From: Rhodospirillales bacterium
GTDB taxonomy: Bacteria; Pseudomonadota; Alphaproteobacteria; UBA828
Assembly (NCBI GenBank): GCA_026712885.1
Contig: JAPOPO010000278.1
Location: 1 to 5,934, forward strand
DNA: 5,934 nucleotides
Reading direction: 5' to 3'
Made by a program: the position numbers and the translations under genes. This document shows positions 5,885 through 5,934 of this stretch, in pieces. Each line of letters begins with the position of its first letter. Positions within the stretch are counted from its first letter, which is position 1. The notes beneath the pieces are model-generated. The model did not search any database. It was not told where the DNA came from and worked only from the letters and a program-made list of their open reading frames with translations.

Positions 5885-5892
5885 CCTCCCTC
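5885..5892 (-). promoter_or_regulatory. Ribosome-binding site of the LLM oxidoreductase gene
   Basis: On the minus strand GAGGGAGG is followed by 6 nt and then ATG at 5878. This fixes the start and rejects the longer reading from GTG 5932, whose extra residues (Arg- and Gly-rich) do not look like the family. It is the strongest Shine-Dalgarno in the minus-strand operon. Confidence 0.75.
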
Positions 5893-5907
5893 GCTCACGG
5901 TTGTACG

Positions 5908-5926
5908 CGCGGCCGGCATGGCCGCG
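5908..5926. repeat. GC-rich inverted repeat upstream of the LLM gene
   Basis: CGCGGCC (5908-5914) and GGCCGCG (5920-5926) form a perfect 7-bp inverted repeat around 5 nt, just outside the LLM ribosome-binding site. No U-run follows on the minus strand, so it is not a clear terminator. It could be a leader hairpin, an operator, or the end of an upstream gene; chance is possible at this GC content. Confidence 0.3.
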
Positions 5927-5934
5927 GCACACCA

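Noticed and set aside
5879..5932. N-terminal extension of the LLM protein from GTG 5932
   Set aside because: The strong GAGGGAGG before ATG 5878 and the start of family similarity there make the extension unlikely.

Overview
The window is GC-rich and densely coded, and looks like bacterial chromosome, most likely from an alphaproteobacterium or a near relative. That placement is an inference. It rests on the divergent RecO N-terminus that begins Met-Glu-Trp, the TPP-riboswitch-led ThiZ-ThiX-ThiY transporter, and the overall codon style. No insertion sequence, phage gene, tRNA, rRNA or CRISPR array was seen.

Left edge (1-264): the first 24 codons of recO (DNA repair) run leftward off the window. 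The gap of about 100 bp to the right holds a plausible sigma70-type promoter (137-165), followed almost at once by a textbook TPP (THI-box) riboswitch aptamer (about 172-258). The only good Shine-Dalgarno sequence for the next gene lies inside the conserved 3' end of the aptamer, which points to control of translation initiation.

Plus-strand operon (265-2771): thiZ (ATPase), thiX (permease) and thiY (periplasmic NMT1/THI5-type binding protein) form one ABC importer. With the riboswitch, it is expected to bring in a pyrimidine precursor of thiamin (HMP or a formyl-aminopyrimidine type) when cellular TPP is low.

Minus-strand operon (5878 to 2768): an LLM-class F420-type oxidoreductase (Rv2161c-like), a small PPOX split-barrel protein (Rv0121-like), cofE (F420 gamma-glutamyl ligase) and cofD (phospholactate/phosphoenolpyruvate transferase of F420 assembly). 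The genes are separated by 21 bp, then overlap by 4 bp (ATGA), then by 17 bp, so they are probably co-transcribed and partly translationally coupled. Two late steps of coenzyme F420 assembly thus sit with two members of families that use F420. CofC, CofG and CofH, and a dehydro-F420 reductase domain, are not in the window.

The two operons converge, and the stop codons of thiY and cofD overlap in a 4-bp TTAG with no recognisable terminator. No clearly new system is evident. The points most worth a second look are the F420 cluster in a proteobacterium-like genome, the ribosome-binding site embedded in the riboswitch, and the LLM and PPOX genes sharing a frame with one TGA between them.
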